A stretch of DNA of 54,956 bases from JAPHTQ01 sp050302275 (GTDB taxonomy: Bacteria > Pseudomonadota > Gammaproteobacteria > Thiohalomonadales > Thiohalomonadaceae): NCBI GenBank assembly GCA_050302275.1, contig JBNLAT010000016.1, positions 1 to 54,956 of the forward strand, given 5' to 3'. The notes under the pieces are model-generated. The model was not told where the DNA came from. It did not search any database and saw only the letters and a program-made list of their open reading frames with translations. Position 1 is the first letter of the stretch; the number at the start of each line of letters is the position of its first letter. The translations under genes and the position numbers were made by a program. Shown here piece by piece: positions 16,275 through 23,857 of this stretch.

Positions 16275-16313
16275 CAAACAAAAAGAGCGCACCCCTTGCG
16301 GTGGCGCGCTCTG
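16275..16313 (-). terminator. Intrinsic terminator of the DUF1538-ampE operon
   Basis: A long GC-rich stem (16284-16290 with 16306-16312 plus inner pairs, loop around GCAA) sits 25 bases after the ampE stop. On the minus strand it is followed by a run of T residues (16277-16283 complement). It separates the ampE operon from cobU. Confidence 0.9.
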
Positions 16314-16337
16314 GTAGTAAAAAGAATCTGTTAGAAA

Positions 16338-17213
16338 CTAGCTCATCCAACCAGCTAATGTGAACAGCGCAGCGATGCCGAGGAACACCACCACCGCACG
16401 GCGGATCAGTGCCAGGGTTTCGTGTAACAGGGAGATATCGTGCTCGTGGCCATCCTCCTCCTCACCAGGGATATAACCCAGCGCGCCCATACCACTGGCT
16501 ATAAGCACCAGATGGCTACCCTCTTCCCAGTCATCCTGCCGCTCCTGAATGCGCCATGCGTGGAGGGCGTCGACAAAGCTGCCGGCAAAGGCATAGGCCA
16601 AAGCGCAGAGGCGTGATGAAGGCCAGTCGAGAATGGCGTGCAGCCGCTGTGCGGCGGTGGCAATACCTGCCTGTTCCTCGCTCCAGGTATTGTTTGCCAG
16701 CTGCGAGGTGAGGCGATAGAGAATCGCGCCGGTGGGGCCGAGCACCAGGAACCAGATCAGTACCGCAAACATTCTTGCATTAGCCTCCACCAGGGAGGTT
16801 TCGATGATGCGACGGGTACGCTCGCCTTCGGCTCCCGCAGTGTTTTCACCCAGTAGCACTGCCGCATGCTCCAACGCCGATTCCTGATCGTCGCGCTCTT
16901 CGGCTTCGACATAGGCCTCGACCTGGGCTTCCAGATCGTGCGGCCCGAAACTGAACAGCAGCACTAGCACGGAGAAAGCGAGCCCCAGCACGATCCACCA
17001 GTGGGTCAGGTAGTACTCGGCCATCAGTACCAGCACCACCGGTACCAGCAGGATCAACAGAATGCCGAGTGGCCCGTTTGCCCCCTGCACAGAGGAGAGT
17101 CGCGCCAGCAGCCATGCGCTGTAGCGGCGAAACCAGTCAAAGCGTCGAAACTCTTCCATCGTACCGAGGAAGCGTTCCACCACCAGGCTGAGCAGGATTG
17201 CGATCAGTTCCAT
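16338..17213 (-). CDS. ampE: AmpE-like inner-membrane protein
   Basis: A 291-residue protein (E. coli AmpE is 284) with membrane segments near residues 1-12, 48-66, 70-88, 145-165 and the C-terminus. It starts with the AmpE signature IAILLSLVVERF. AmpE belongs to a superfamily with the cobalamin enzyme CbiB/CobD and is linked to beta-lactamase induction and peptidoglycan recycling, though its molecular role is unclear. It lies 18 bases after ampD, as in enterobacteria. The cob genes begin on the other side of the terminator; I prefer AmpE over CbiB because of the ampD partner and the lack of the CbiB core motifs. Confidence 0.9.
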   Translation of the reverse strand: MELIAILLSLVVERFLGTMEEFRRFDWFRRYSAWLLARLSSVQGANGPLGILLILLVPVVLVLMAEYYLTHWWIVLGLAFSVLVLLFSFGPHDLEAQVEAYVEAEERDDQESALEHAAVLLGENTAGAEGERTRRIIETSLVEANARMFAVLIWFLVLGPTGAILYRLTSQLANNTWSEEQAGIATAAQRLHAILDWPSSRLCALAYAFAGSFVDALHAWRIQERQDDWEEGSHLVLIASGMGALGYIPGEEEDGHEHDISLLHETLALIRRAVVVFLGIAALFTLAGWMS

Positions 17214-17231
17214 ATTATTAGTTCTCGTTTG

Positions 17232-17807
17232 TCAGGCCGATTGAATACCGCTAGGTGTAAGTTTGGCGTAAAGTGCGTCCCAGTCAAAGGCCGGACCGGG
17301 GTCAGTTTTACGCTGCGGCGCAATATCGCTGTGCCCCGCCATGCGCTTACGACTGATGGCCGGGTAGGTTTGTTCCAGCGCCGCGATCACCTCCGCCAGT
17401 ACAGTGTACTGTACTGCTTCATAGGGTACCTCATCCGCCCCTTCAAGTTCGATGCCGATAGAGAAGTCGTTGCAGCGCTCCCGCCCCTCATAAGTCGACG
17501 CCCCGGCGTGCCAGGCACGCTGGTGGAACGGGACGTATTGCACCAGTTCACCGTCGCGACGGATCAGCAGATGGGAAGAGACCTCCAGCTGATGAATTTC
17601 GACAAAATAGGGATGGGCGTTGGGGTCGAGGGTGTTGCTAAACAGGGCATCGATCCAGGGACCGCCAAACTCCTGAGGCGGCAAGCTGATGTTGTGGATC
17701 ACAATCAATTCAGGTTCGGCGCCATCGGGGCGCTCGTCGTAATTGGGTGAAGCGACCTGACGCGCTTCACGCAGCAGACCACTCTCAGGGTCGATGTGCA
17801 GGCTCAC
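17232..17807 (-). CDS. ampD: 1,6-anhydro-N-acetylmuramyl-L-alanine amidase AmpD
   Basis: A 191-residue cytoplasmic zinc amidase (family about 185) that removes the peptide from anhydromuropeptides during wall recycling. Zinc ligands fit His in VIHNIS (about residue 37) and His and Asp in GHSDIAPQRKTDPG (about 158-168), with RAWHAG in the middle. The start codon is GTG at 17807, with AGGA upstream, overlapping the thioredoxin-like stop in a GTGA arrangement. No ampR or ampC is visible here, so it probably serves general recycling. Confidence 0.96.
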   Translation of the reverse strand: MSLHIDPESGLLREARQVASPNYDERPDGAEPELIVIHNISLPPQEFGGPWIDALFSNTLDPNAHPYFVEIHQLEVSSHLLIRRDGELVQYVPFHQRAWHAGASTYEGRERCNDFSIGIELEGADEVPYEAVQYTVLAEVIAALEQTYPAISRKRMAGHSDIAPQRKTDPGPAFDWDALYAKLTPSGIQSA

Positions 17808-18145
17808 GGCGCTTCCTGCGGTCCCTCGGCCAGAGCAGTGGCAATGGCGTCCTTGATCTGTTGCGGTAGCGGCTCGGCCTCGATCTGGGCGTGGAACTGG
17901 CCATCGCGAAAGAGGAATAGCGACGGCAGGTGGAAAACATCGAACTCGTTGGTCAGGGCCTGATCCTGCTGCGCATCCACCTCAAACAGGTGCAGGTCGG
18001 CAAACTCCTGTGGATGGCTCTCCAGCACCTGACGCAACTGGCGGCAGGAGCCGCAGCCGGGCGCGGTAAACATAATCAGGCTGACGCCCTTTTTTTCCGC
18101 CAGGGTTGGATGGAAATCGAACTGGTTCAGTCTGGTGAGCGCCAT
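17804..18145 (-). CDS. Thioredoxin-like protein with CGSC active site
   Basis: A 113-residue thioredoxin-fold protein without signal peptide. I place the start at the ATG at 18145 because GGAGAG lies 6 bases upstream; the frame extends to 18175. The active site is CGSC (Cys31, Cys34) in FTAPGCGSC, and the cis-proline loop is HLPSLFLF near residue 76. The CGSC dipeptide differs from the CGPC of housekeeping thioredoxin. It sits between the CBS gene (13 bases) and ampD (4-base overlap). Its partner is unknown. Confidence 0.88.
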   Translation of the reverse strand: MALTRLNQFDFHPTLAEKKGVSLIMFTAPGCGSCRQLRQVLESHPQEFADLHLFEVDAQQDQALTNEFDVFHLPSLFLFRDGQFHAQIEAEPLPQQIKDAIATALAEGPQEAP

Positions 18146-18158
18146 GCTTCTGCTCTCC

Positions 18159-18572
18159 TTAATTGATATCGGCAAACATCCCTTTCAGTACCATATCAGT
18201 GTAACTCACCACACCCACTACCTCACCGTTTTTATCCACCACCGGGCAGCGAGAGAGGTGAAACCGGGTAAACAGGCGGGCGCAGTAGCGGATATCCATC
18301 TCCTCATCGACAGTAATCACCGGTTTTGCCATTACCTCGTAGACATTGAGTCGCTCAGGAGCACGATCCAGTGCCAGGATCTTGCGTCCGATATCGGAGA
18401 TCAACAACATACCGTACTCGTCGTCATCGTGCCGTTTGTTGACGATAAGACATTTGGTATCCACATGCTTCATGGTGGCAACCGCATCCCGTACTGTGGC
18501 CATGCCGTCGACCATATCGAACTTGCGTTTCATCACGTCTTTGACGCGTATCACTGCTCTGTCCCCACTCAT
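18159..18572 (-). CDS. Protein with a pair of CBS domains
   Basis: A 137-residue protein consisting almost only of two CBS motifs: residues about 9-67 (VKDVMKR, then GMLLISDIGRK) and about 78-133 (VYEVMAKPV, then VVGVVSYTDMVLKG). CBS pairs usually bind adenine nucleotides and act as sensors for transporters or enzymes. Its ATG (18572-18570) overlaps the TGA of the P-II-like gene by one base. In this operon it is a good candidate for a cytoplasmic regulator of the DUF1538 membrane pair, but that is inference. Confidence 0.88.
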   Translation of the reverse strand: MSGDRAVIRVKDVMKRKFDMVDGMATVRDAVATMKHVDTKCLIVNKRHDDDEYGMLLISDIGRKILALDRAPERLNVYEVMAKPVITVDEEMDIRYCARLFTRFHLSRCPVVDKNGEVVGVVSYTDMVLKGMFADIN

Positions 18573-18922
18573 CAGATTTCCTCCTCTACCGCATGACTGA
18601 GTTGCTGTACCTGATGCACAACGCCGACCGCATCTTCTACATCGATCTGAAAGGCTATGCCCGTGCCGGGTTTCTCATCGAACTCACCGACCCTGGCGAT
18701 CTGCTCCAGAATTTTGCGGCTCATGTGTTCCTCGACCAGGAACATCACCATGTCGCGCTGGCTTTCCAGGGAGAGACCGAAGAAGGTTTTGCTCTTCTTG
18801 ACCCCTTCACCTCGCGCCTGGTTGAGCACCGTGGCACCAGTGGCCCCGGCATCACGTGCCGCGTCGAGTACCGCATCGGTTTTATCGTCCTCTACCAGGG
18901 CGACCAAGAGTTTGAAATGCAT
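18572..18922 (-). CDS. P-II-like signalling protein associated with DUF1538
   Basis: A 116-residue protein with the ferredoxin-like layout of the P-II (GlnB/GlnK) family: an opening strand FKLLVALVED, then AGATGATVLNQARGEG, and near the C-terminus PGTGIAFQIDVEDAVGV, matching the late beta strand and VExAV motif. The usual T-loop with its uridylylated tyrosine is replaced by a short KKSKTFFGLSLES segment, so it is not a canonical nitrogen regulator. It starts 2 bases after the second DUF1538 gene with a GGAGAA ribosome-binding site and overlaps the CBS gene. Likely a nucleotide-sensing partner of the transporter. Confidence 0.85.
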   Translation of the reverse strand: MHFKLLVALVEDDKTDAVLDAARDAGATGATVLNQARGEGVKKSKTFFGLSLESQRDMVMFLVEEHMSRKILEQIARVGEFDEKPGTGIAFQIDVEDAVGVVHQVQQLSHAVEEEI

Positions 18923-18924
18923 GG

Positions 18925-19710
18925 CTATTCTCCCATGTTGTCACGCCGTTTCGCACGACGTGCTCTCCACTCACTCAGTTGTGCATAGCCCATCACCGAC
19001 ATAATCGGAAACAGGCTGGCGAAAGCAATAAGACCAAAACCGTCGAGCATCGGGCTGCGACCCGGTACGGTGCTGGCGAGCCCAAGACCCAGTGCCGTAA
19101 CCAACGGCACGGTGACGGTCGAGGTGGTTACACCGCCAGAGTCGTAGGCTAGGGCGACGATCAGTTTCGGCGCATAGATGGTCTGGATGATGACCACGAT
19201 ATATCCGGCAATGATGTAATAGTGCAACGGAGTCCCGGTCACAATACGGAAGGCGCCGAGGGCAATACCAACCGCAACGCCGATGGCTACTGCGGTGCGC
19301 AAGCCCCACACCCCAATGGCGCCCGCAGAAACCTCGTTGGCTTTAATCGCCACGGCGATCAACGACGGTTCCGCCACGGTGGTAGAAAAGCCGATGGCGA
19401 AGGCGAAGAGATAGACCCACCAGTAATCATTCCACTGTAGTGCGCGATGCGCTGCTTCGCCGAGGATAAAGGCGGGATCGGTCAGCTGCTTGGCCATCAG
19501 TTCGCCCAGCGGGAACAACGCCTCCTGCAAACCGATAAGAAACAGCGCCAGACCGAGCAAAACATAACCGAACCCGATCAGCACTTTTTTCAGGTTGGCG
19601 ATGGGGCGGCGAATGACGAAGATCTGAAAACCGAAGATGATCAGGGCGATGGGTAGCACATCGCGCACTGTACCAAGCAGCGTATCCAGAATTAGATGCA
19701 GGACATCCAT
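18925..19710 (-). CDS. DUF1538 membrane protein, second subunit (UmpB-like)
   Basis: A 261-residue, strongly hydrophobic protein with about six or seven membrane segments. I use the ATG at 19710, which overlaps the stop of the upstream paralogue by one base (TAATG); a longer frame to 19977 lies inside that gene. It repeats the two DUF1538 hallmark blocks of its neighbour: STTVAEPSLIAVA (about residues 108-120) and AYDSGGVTTSTVTVPLVTALG (about 185-205, at shortened reading). A DUF1538 pair has been reported in Halomonas as a two-component Na+(Li+,K+)/H+ antiporter (UmpAB); the transport role here is taken from that family knowledge. Confidence 0.88.
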   Translation of the reverse strand: MDVLHLILDTLLGTVRDVLPIALIIFGFQIFVIRRPIANLKKVLIGFGYVLLGLALFLIGLQEALFPLGELMAKQLTDPAFILGEAAHRALQWNDYWWVYLFAFAIGFSTTVAEPSLIAVAIKANEVSAGAIGVWGLRTAVAIGVAVGIALGAFRIVTGTPLHYYIIAGYIVVIIQTIYAPKLIVALAYDSGGVTTSTVTVPLVTALGLGLASTVPGRSPMLDGFGLIAFASLFPIMSVMGYAQLSEWRARRAKRRDNMGE

Positions 19711-20447
19711 TAACCGATCACCATGCCGTAACCCATGACGAAGATCATCGGTGTGAGAGAGGCGAAGGCGATCAGACCAAAGCCGTCGACCATCGGATTG
19801 CGTCCCTTGATTGAGGATGCCAGCCCTACACCGAGTGCAGTCACCAGCGGTACGGTGATGGTGGAGGTGGTTACACCGCCTGAATCGTAAGCGATGCCGA
19901 TGATCTCTTCGGGGGCAAACATGGTCATGACGACCACACCAAAATAACCGCCAATAATCAGGTACTGAATCGGCCAACCTTTAAGGATGCGAAATACGCC
20001 CAAGACGATGGCAAAACCAACAGAGAGCGCCACGGTGTAGCGCAGACCATTGGCATAATTTCCCATGGCTGACTCTGAATGTTCGATCATCCCTCCCTGA
20101 GCAGCAACCTCCGCGGCCTCTCCCGCCACAGCGATCAATGCAGGCTCTGCCACGGTGGTACCGAAACCGAGGGCAAAGGCAAATGCCAGTAACCAGAACA
20201 GACTGCCTTTACGGGCAAAGTCGTAGGCCATGCTTTCACCGATCGGAAAGAGTCCCATCTCCAGGCCACGAATGAAAAGCGTCAGCCCCAGCACCACCAT
20301 TAAGGTACCGAAAAGCATGGCGCCAAGATTGGGGATCGGCTGCTGCAAAACAACGATTTGAAAAAAACCGATCACCAAAATAATCGGCGCCAAATCGCGT
20401 ACGCTATCGATAAAGGGACGCAGTGCAGCAGGCAGGGGGAGACTCAA
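19710..20447 (-). CDS. DUF1538 membrane protein, first subunit (UmpA-like)
   Basis: A 245-residue protein with about six membrane helices and the DUF1538 blocks GTTVAEPALIAVA (near residue 95) and YDSGGVTTSTITVP (near residue 192). Both blocks carry acidic and Ser/Thr residues inside hydrophobic segments, as expected for an ion path. It is first in an operon of seven minus-strand genes ending with ampE. It is paralogous to the next gene, pointing to an ancient duplication and a heteromeric complex. The function as a Na+(K+)/H+ antiporter subunit follows reported relatives and is untested here. Confidence 0.88.
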   Translation of the reverse strand: MSLPLPAALRPFIDSVRDLAPIILVIGFFQIVVLQQPIPNLGAMLFGTLMVVLGLTLFIRGLEMGLFPIGESMAYDFARKGSLFWLLAFAFALGFGTTVAEPALIAVAGEAAEVAAQGGMIEHSESAMGNYANGLRYTVALSVGFAIVLGVFRILKGWPIQYLIIGGYFGVVVMTMFAPEEIIGIAYDSGGVTTSTITVPLVTALGVGLASSIKGRNPMVDGFGLIAFASLTPMIFVMGYGMVIG

Positions 20448-20527
20448 CGTTCAACTCGTCACAGTTTGCGAATGTAGCATTAAAGGTACACTATAGATCC
20501 CCGGCTGTTAACCACCACACCTTTAAT

Positions 20528-21061
20528 ATGGCTTCACCCAATCCGCATCAGGACAACGCACGTCGCACCGGAAAAACAATGATGATCGCAGGCTGGATTG
20601 TCGGCCTCGGTCTGCTTACGCTGATATTCGGAAATATTCTCGACGGTCAGTTCAATCCCAACCAGCAGGTGGCAACACAGATTGGTAACGATGGCGTACG
20701 AGAGGTGGTGTTGCAGCGTAACCGCTACGGTCACTATGTTGCGAGTGGTGAGATCAATGGCCATACGGTAGAGTTTTTACTCGATACCGGTGCAAGCGAT
20801 GTTTCGATACCTCAATTGGTGGCAGCGCAATTGGGTTTGAAACGTGGACAGCCACTCGTTTACAACACCGCCAACGGTAGTATCACCGCTTATATGACAC
20901 AACTGCGTAATCTACGCCTCGGTGATATTGAGTTACATGACATTCCGGCAAGCATCAATCCCTATAAAGGGGACGATACCATTCTGTTGGGCATGAGTTT
21001 TCTCAAGCATCTGGAGTTTACCCAACGGGGCGATACGCTGATAATCCGTCAGTATCAATGA
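20528..21061 (+). CDS. Membrane-anchored retropepsin-like aspartic protease
   Basis: A 177-residue protein from the ATG at 20528. It has one membrane segment (residues about 17-36) followed by a periplasmic domain with the aspartic protease motif DTGAS (86-90), preceded by hydrophobic EFLL. The later LLGMSFL block is typical of the TIGR02281-type clan AA family. A single Asp motif means it must dimerise to be active. It is divergent from the DUF1538 operon, 80 bases apart. Substrate unknown. The ribosome-binding site is weak, so the start is less certain than the domain call. Confidence 0.88.
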   Translation: MASPNPHQDNARRTGKTMMIAGWIVGLGLLTLIFGNILDGQFNPNQQVATQIGNDGVREVVLQRNRYGHYVASGEINGHTVEFLLDTGASDVSIPQLVAAQLGLKRGQPLVYNTANGSITAYMTQLRNLRLGDIELHDIPASINPYKGDDTILLGMSFLKHLEFTQRGDTLIIRQYQ

Positions 21062-21098
21062 AGCACACCGAAAAGAAGAACGATGATGGGGGATTGCA

Positions 21099-22460
21099 AT
21101 GGATGGTTTGATTGACCAATTGACTGAATTGACCGGCCAGTTATCCGGACTGCTGTGGGGCAACTACCTGACCCTGATCCTGCTGGTGGGTACCGGTTTC
21201 TACCTGACCCTGCGCATGGGCTTCGTACAGATCCGTGGCTTTCGCCACAGTGCCCAGCTAATCAGCGGCAAATACAACGATCCGGATCATCCGGGCGAGG
21301 TTTCCCACTTCCAGGCCCTCTCCACCGCCCTCTCCGCCACTGTCGGCACAGGCAACATCGCCGGGGTCGCCACGGCCATCTCCCTTGGTGGTCCCGGGGC
21401 ACTGTTCTGGATGTGGGTGACCGCATTTGTCGGTATGGCAACCAAATTCACCGAGTGCACCCTGTCACTGAAATTCCGCGAGGTCGACCCGGAGGGAAGG
21501 ATTTCGGGAGGGCCGATGTACACCCTGCTACACGGCCTGAAGATGCGCCGCACCGCGGTAGCCTTTGCCAGCTTTGCACTGATCGCCTCCTTCGGTATCG
21601 GCAATATGGTGCAGGCCAACTCGGTGGTGGATGGGCTGAGCTATCTCTGGCCTGAAATGAAACAGAACAGCTGGATGATCGGTAGCATCATGGCCATTCT
21701 GGTGGGGCTGGTGATCCTCGGCGGCGTCAAACGTATCGCCAAGGTTGCCAGTACCATCGTGCCATTTATGGCCATTCTCTATGTCTCGGCGGCGTTGATT
21801 GTACTGTTCAACTATCTGGACGCCATCCCTGCGGCCTTTGGTACGATCCTAAACCATGCGCTCAACCCCTGGTCAGTCGGTGGTGCCGCCGTCGGTGAAG
21901 CGATCCGCTGGGGTGTGGCGCGTGGCCTCTTCTCCAACGAGGCCGGACTCGGTTCCTCACCGATGGCCCACGCCGCGGCACGCACCAATGAACCGGTACG
22001 TGAAGGCCTGGTGGCGATGATGGAACCGTTTGTCGATACCATCGTGATCTGTACCATGACCGGGCTGGTGATTGTGGTCACTGGCGCTTACGCCAGTGCC
22101 CCTGAAGACGCCGTCGGTGCCGCGTTGACTGCCTATGCCTTCAGCCAGAGTCTGGGCAATGGTGGTGCGATGGTAGTGGGTATCGGTCTGGCACTGTTCG
22201 CCTTTTCCACGATTATTGCCTGGTCCTATTACGGCGATCGCTCGGCGCACTTTCTATTCGGTGAGAAGGCGGTTATGCCTTACCGTGTGGTCTATACCGT
22301 ATTAGTGGTCTTTGGCGCTGCAGTACCTCTCAATTTGGTATGGAATATTGCCGATGTGACCAATATTCTGATGGCACTACCCAATCTGCTTGCATTGATA
22401 CTCCTGGCCGGGTTGGTGAAGAAATTAAAAGACGACTATTTTTCCAACAGTAACCATTAA
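21099..22460 (+). CDS. Sodium:alanine (glycine) symporter, AgcS family
   Basis: A 453-residue inner-membrane transporter with about ten or eleven helices. Family blocks are ALSATVGTGNIAGVATAI (about residues 75-92), GGPGALFWMWVTAFVGMATKF and FSNEAGLGSSPMAHAAA (about 277-293), all typical of Na+- or H+-coupled alanine/glycine symporters. A good AGAACGATGATGGGGGA region precedes the ATG. It follows the protease gene by 37 bases, so it may be co-transcribed. The substrate could be alanine, glycine or a related amino acid. Confidence 0.94.
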   Translation: MDGLIDQLTELTGQLSGLLWGNYLTLILLVGTGFYLTLRMGFVQIRGFRHSAQLISGKYNDPDHPGEVSHFQALSTALSATVGTGNIAGVATAISLGGPGALFWMWVTAFVGMATKFTECTLSLKFREVDPEGRISGGPMYTLLHGLKMRRTAVAFASFALIASFGIGNMVQANSVVDGLSYLWPEMKQNSWMIGSIMAILVGLVILGGVKRIAKVASTIVPFMAILYVSAALIVLFNYLDAIPAAFGTILNHALNPWSVGGAAVGEAIRWGVARGLFSNEAGLGSSPMAHAAARTNEPVREGLVAMMEPFVDTIVICTMTGLVIVVTGAYASAPEDAVGAALTAYAFSQSLGNGGAMVVGIGLALFAFSTIIAWSYYGDRSAHFLFGEKAVMPYRVVYTVLVVFGAAVPLNLVWNIADVTNILMALPNLLALILLAGLVKKLKDDYFSNSNH

Positions 22461-22524
22461 CACACCATTTGGCACAGCTTGCGGGCGTGCCCACCTATTC
22501 CACTTCTGCGGGAGAACGATAACG

Positions 22525-22869
22525 ATGAGTGAAATTACCACCACATCAGGACTAAAAATCGAAGAAATGAACGAAGGTGATGGCAGCATCGCTGAGAGCG
22601 GTCAGACGGTCTCAGTACACTACACAGGCTGGCTCACCGATGGCACCAAATTCGATTCCAGCAAGGATCGCAATGAGCCATTCCGCTTCAACCTCGGCGC
22701 GGGTATGGTAATCAAGGGCTGGGACGAAGGCGTCGCAGGGATGAAAATTGGTGGTAAACGTAAGCTGACTATCCCGCCGCAACTGGGATACGGTCCTCGT
22801 GGCGCGGGCGGCGTGATCCCACCTAATGCCACCCTGGTCTTCGAGGTAGAACTACTGGATATCCTCTAA
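22525..22869 (+). CDS. FKBP-type peptidyl-prolyl cis-trans isomerase
   Basis: A 114-residue, single-domain FKBP without signal peptide, so cytoplasmic. Visible landmarks are VSVHYTGWLTDGTKFDSS (about 30-47), the WDEGVAGMKIGGKRKL stretch (about 72-87), LGYGPRGAGGVIPPNATL (about 92-109) and a closing FEVELLDI strand. A GGAGAA ribosome-binding site lies 10 bases before the ATG. The next gene (nadC) starts 1 base after its stop. Confidence 0.95.
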   Translation: MSEITTTSGLKIEEMNEGDGSIAESGQTVSVHYTGWLTDGTKFDSSKDRNEPFRFNLGAGMVIKGWDEGVAGMKIGGKRKLTIPPQLGYGPRGAGGVIPPNATLVFEVELLDIL

Positions 22870-22870
22870 C

Positions 22871-23719
22871 TTGGCACTCTCACTGACACTCGATTACATC
22901 CGCGAACAGGTACGTGTCGCCCTGGCCGAAGATATCGGCCAGGGTGATATCACCGCGACACTCATTCCTGAAGTCAACCAGGCCAAAGCAACGGTGATTA
23001 GCCGTGAAGAAGCCGTGATCTGCGGCTGCGAATGGTTTTCCCAGGTCTTCGCCCAACTGGATGCGAGTATTCACGTTGACTGGTATGTGGAGGACGGCTA
23101 TCGGGTCGAGCCAGGTAAAATCCTGTGCACCCTGAGCGGCCCTGCACGGGTACTGCTGACAGGTGAACGCACCGCGCTCAATTTCCTGCAGACTCTTTCA
23201 GGTACCGCCACACGTGCAGCGCAATACGTCGAAGCAGTCCAAGGCACCGGTGTGGAAGTGTTGGACACGCGCAAGACTCTCCCCGGCATGCGGCTGGCGC
23301 AGAAATACGCGGTCAAGTGCGGCGGTGGACGCAATCACCGTATCGGTCTGTTTGACGGGGTATTAATCAAGGAAAACCATATCGCTGCCTCTGGCTCCAT
23401 CGCCAATGCAGTCGCCCAGGCGCGCCAGCAGGCGCCGATGGGTATACCGGTAGAGGTTGAGGTAGAAAACCTCACCGAGGTAAAGGAAGCACTGGGTGCA
23501 GGCGCCGATATTCTGCTACTGGACAATATGGGCCCGGAGCAGTTACGCGAAGCCGTAGACGTTGTCCGCGGGAGGGCAAAACTGGAGGCTTCCGGCGGCA
23601 TAACACTAGAAAACATAAGGGATTTTGCCGAAACTGGTATTGATTACATCTCTGTCGGCGAGATCACAAAAAATCTCTTTGCAGTCGACCTTTCGATGCG
23701 TTTTACCCCCGCTTCCTAG
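22871..23719 (+). CDS. nadC: Nicotinate-nucleotide diphosphorylase (carboxylating), quinolinate phosphoribosyltransferase
   Basis: A 282-residue enzyme (family about 280) that converts quinolinate and PRPP to nicotinate mononucleotide in NAD synthesis. Key blocks are ALAEDIGQGDITA (about 17-29), LDTRKTLPGMR (about 136-146), CGGGRNHRIGL (about 156-166), IKENHI (about 172-177) and the closing SVGEIT. The start is a TTG at 22871, because no ATG or GTG occurs before the conserved ALAEDIG block, and the TTG lies 1 base after the FKBP stop. In many gammaproteobacteria nadC borders pil genes, as here. NaMN is also the phosphoribosyl donor for the CobT reaction. Confidence 0.96.
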   Translation: MALSLTLDYIREQVRVALAEDIGQGDITATLIPEVNQAKATVISREEAVICGCEWFSQVFAQLDASIHVDWYVEDGYRVEPGKILCTLSGPARVLLTGERTALNFLQTLSGTATRAAQYVEAVQGTGVEVLDTRKTLPGMRLAQKYAVKCGGGRNHRIGLFDGVLIKENHIAASGSIANAVAQARQQAPMGIPVEVEVENLTEVKEALGAGADILLLDNMGPEQLREAVDVVRGRAKLEASGGITLENIRDFAETGIDYISVGEITKNLFAVDLSMRFTPAS

Positions 23720-23857
23720 CTCCAATGACATCTTCGACATGCCTTGATAAGGCTTGAACCGAGTACCATTCCCGGCGGATTTCAGTAGAAATGGGGCGTA
23801 AAATAACATAAGGTTAGCTAGCAGCTGTGCAACGATAAAACCTTTGGTATCAAGGAT

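Noticed and set aside
16338..17213. AmpE-like gene as CbiB (cobalamin ring synthesis)
   Set aside because: The superfamily is shared and cob genes are near, but it pairs with ampD, has the AmpE N-terminal signature and is separated from cobU by a terminator.
19711..19977. N-terminal extension of the second DUF1538 gene
   Set aside because: It lies inside the first DUF1538 gene in another frame and is His- and Arg-rich; the TAATG overlap gives the start at 19710.
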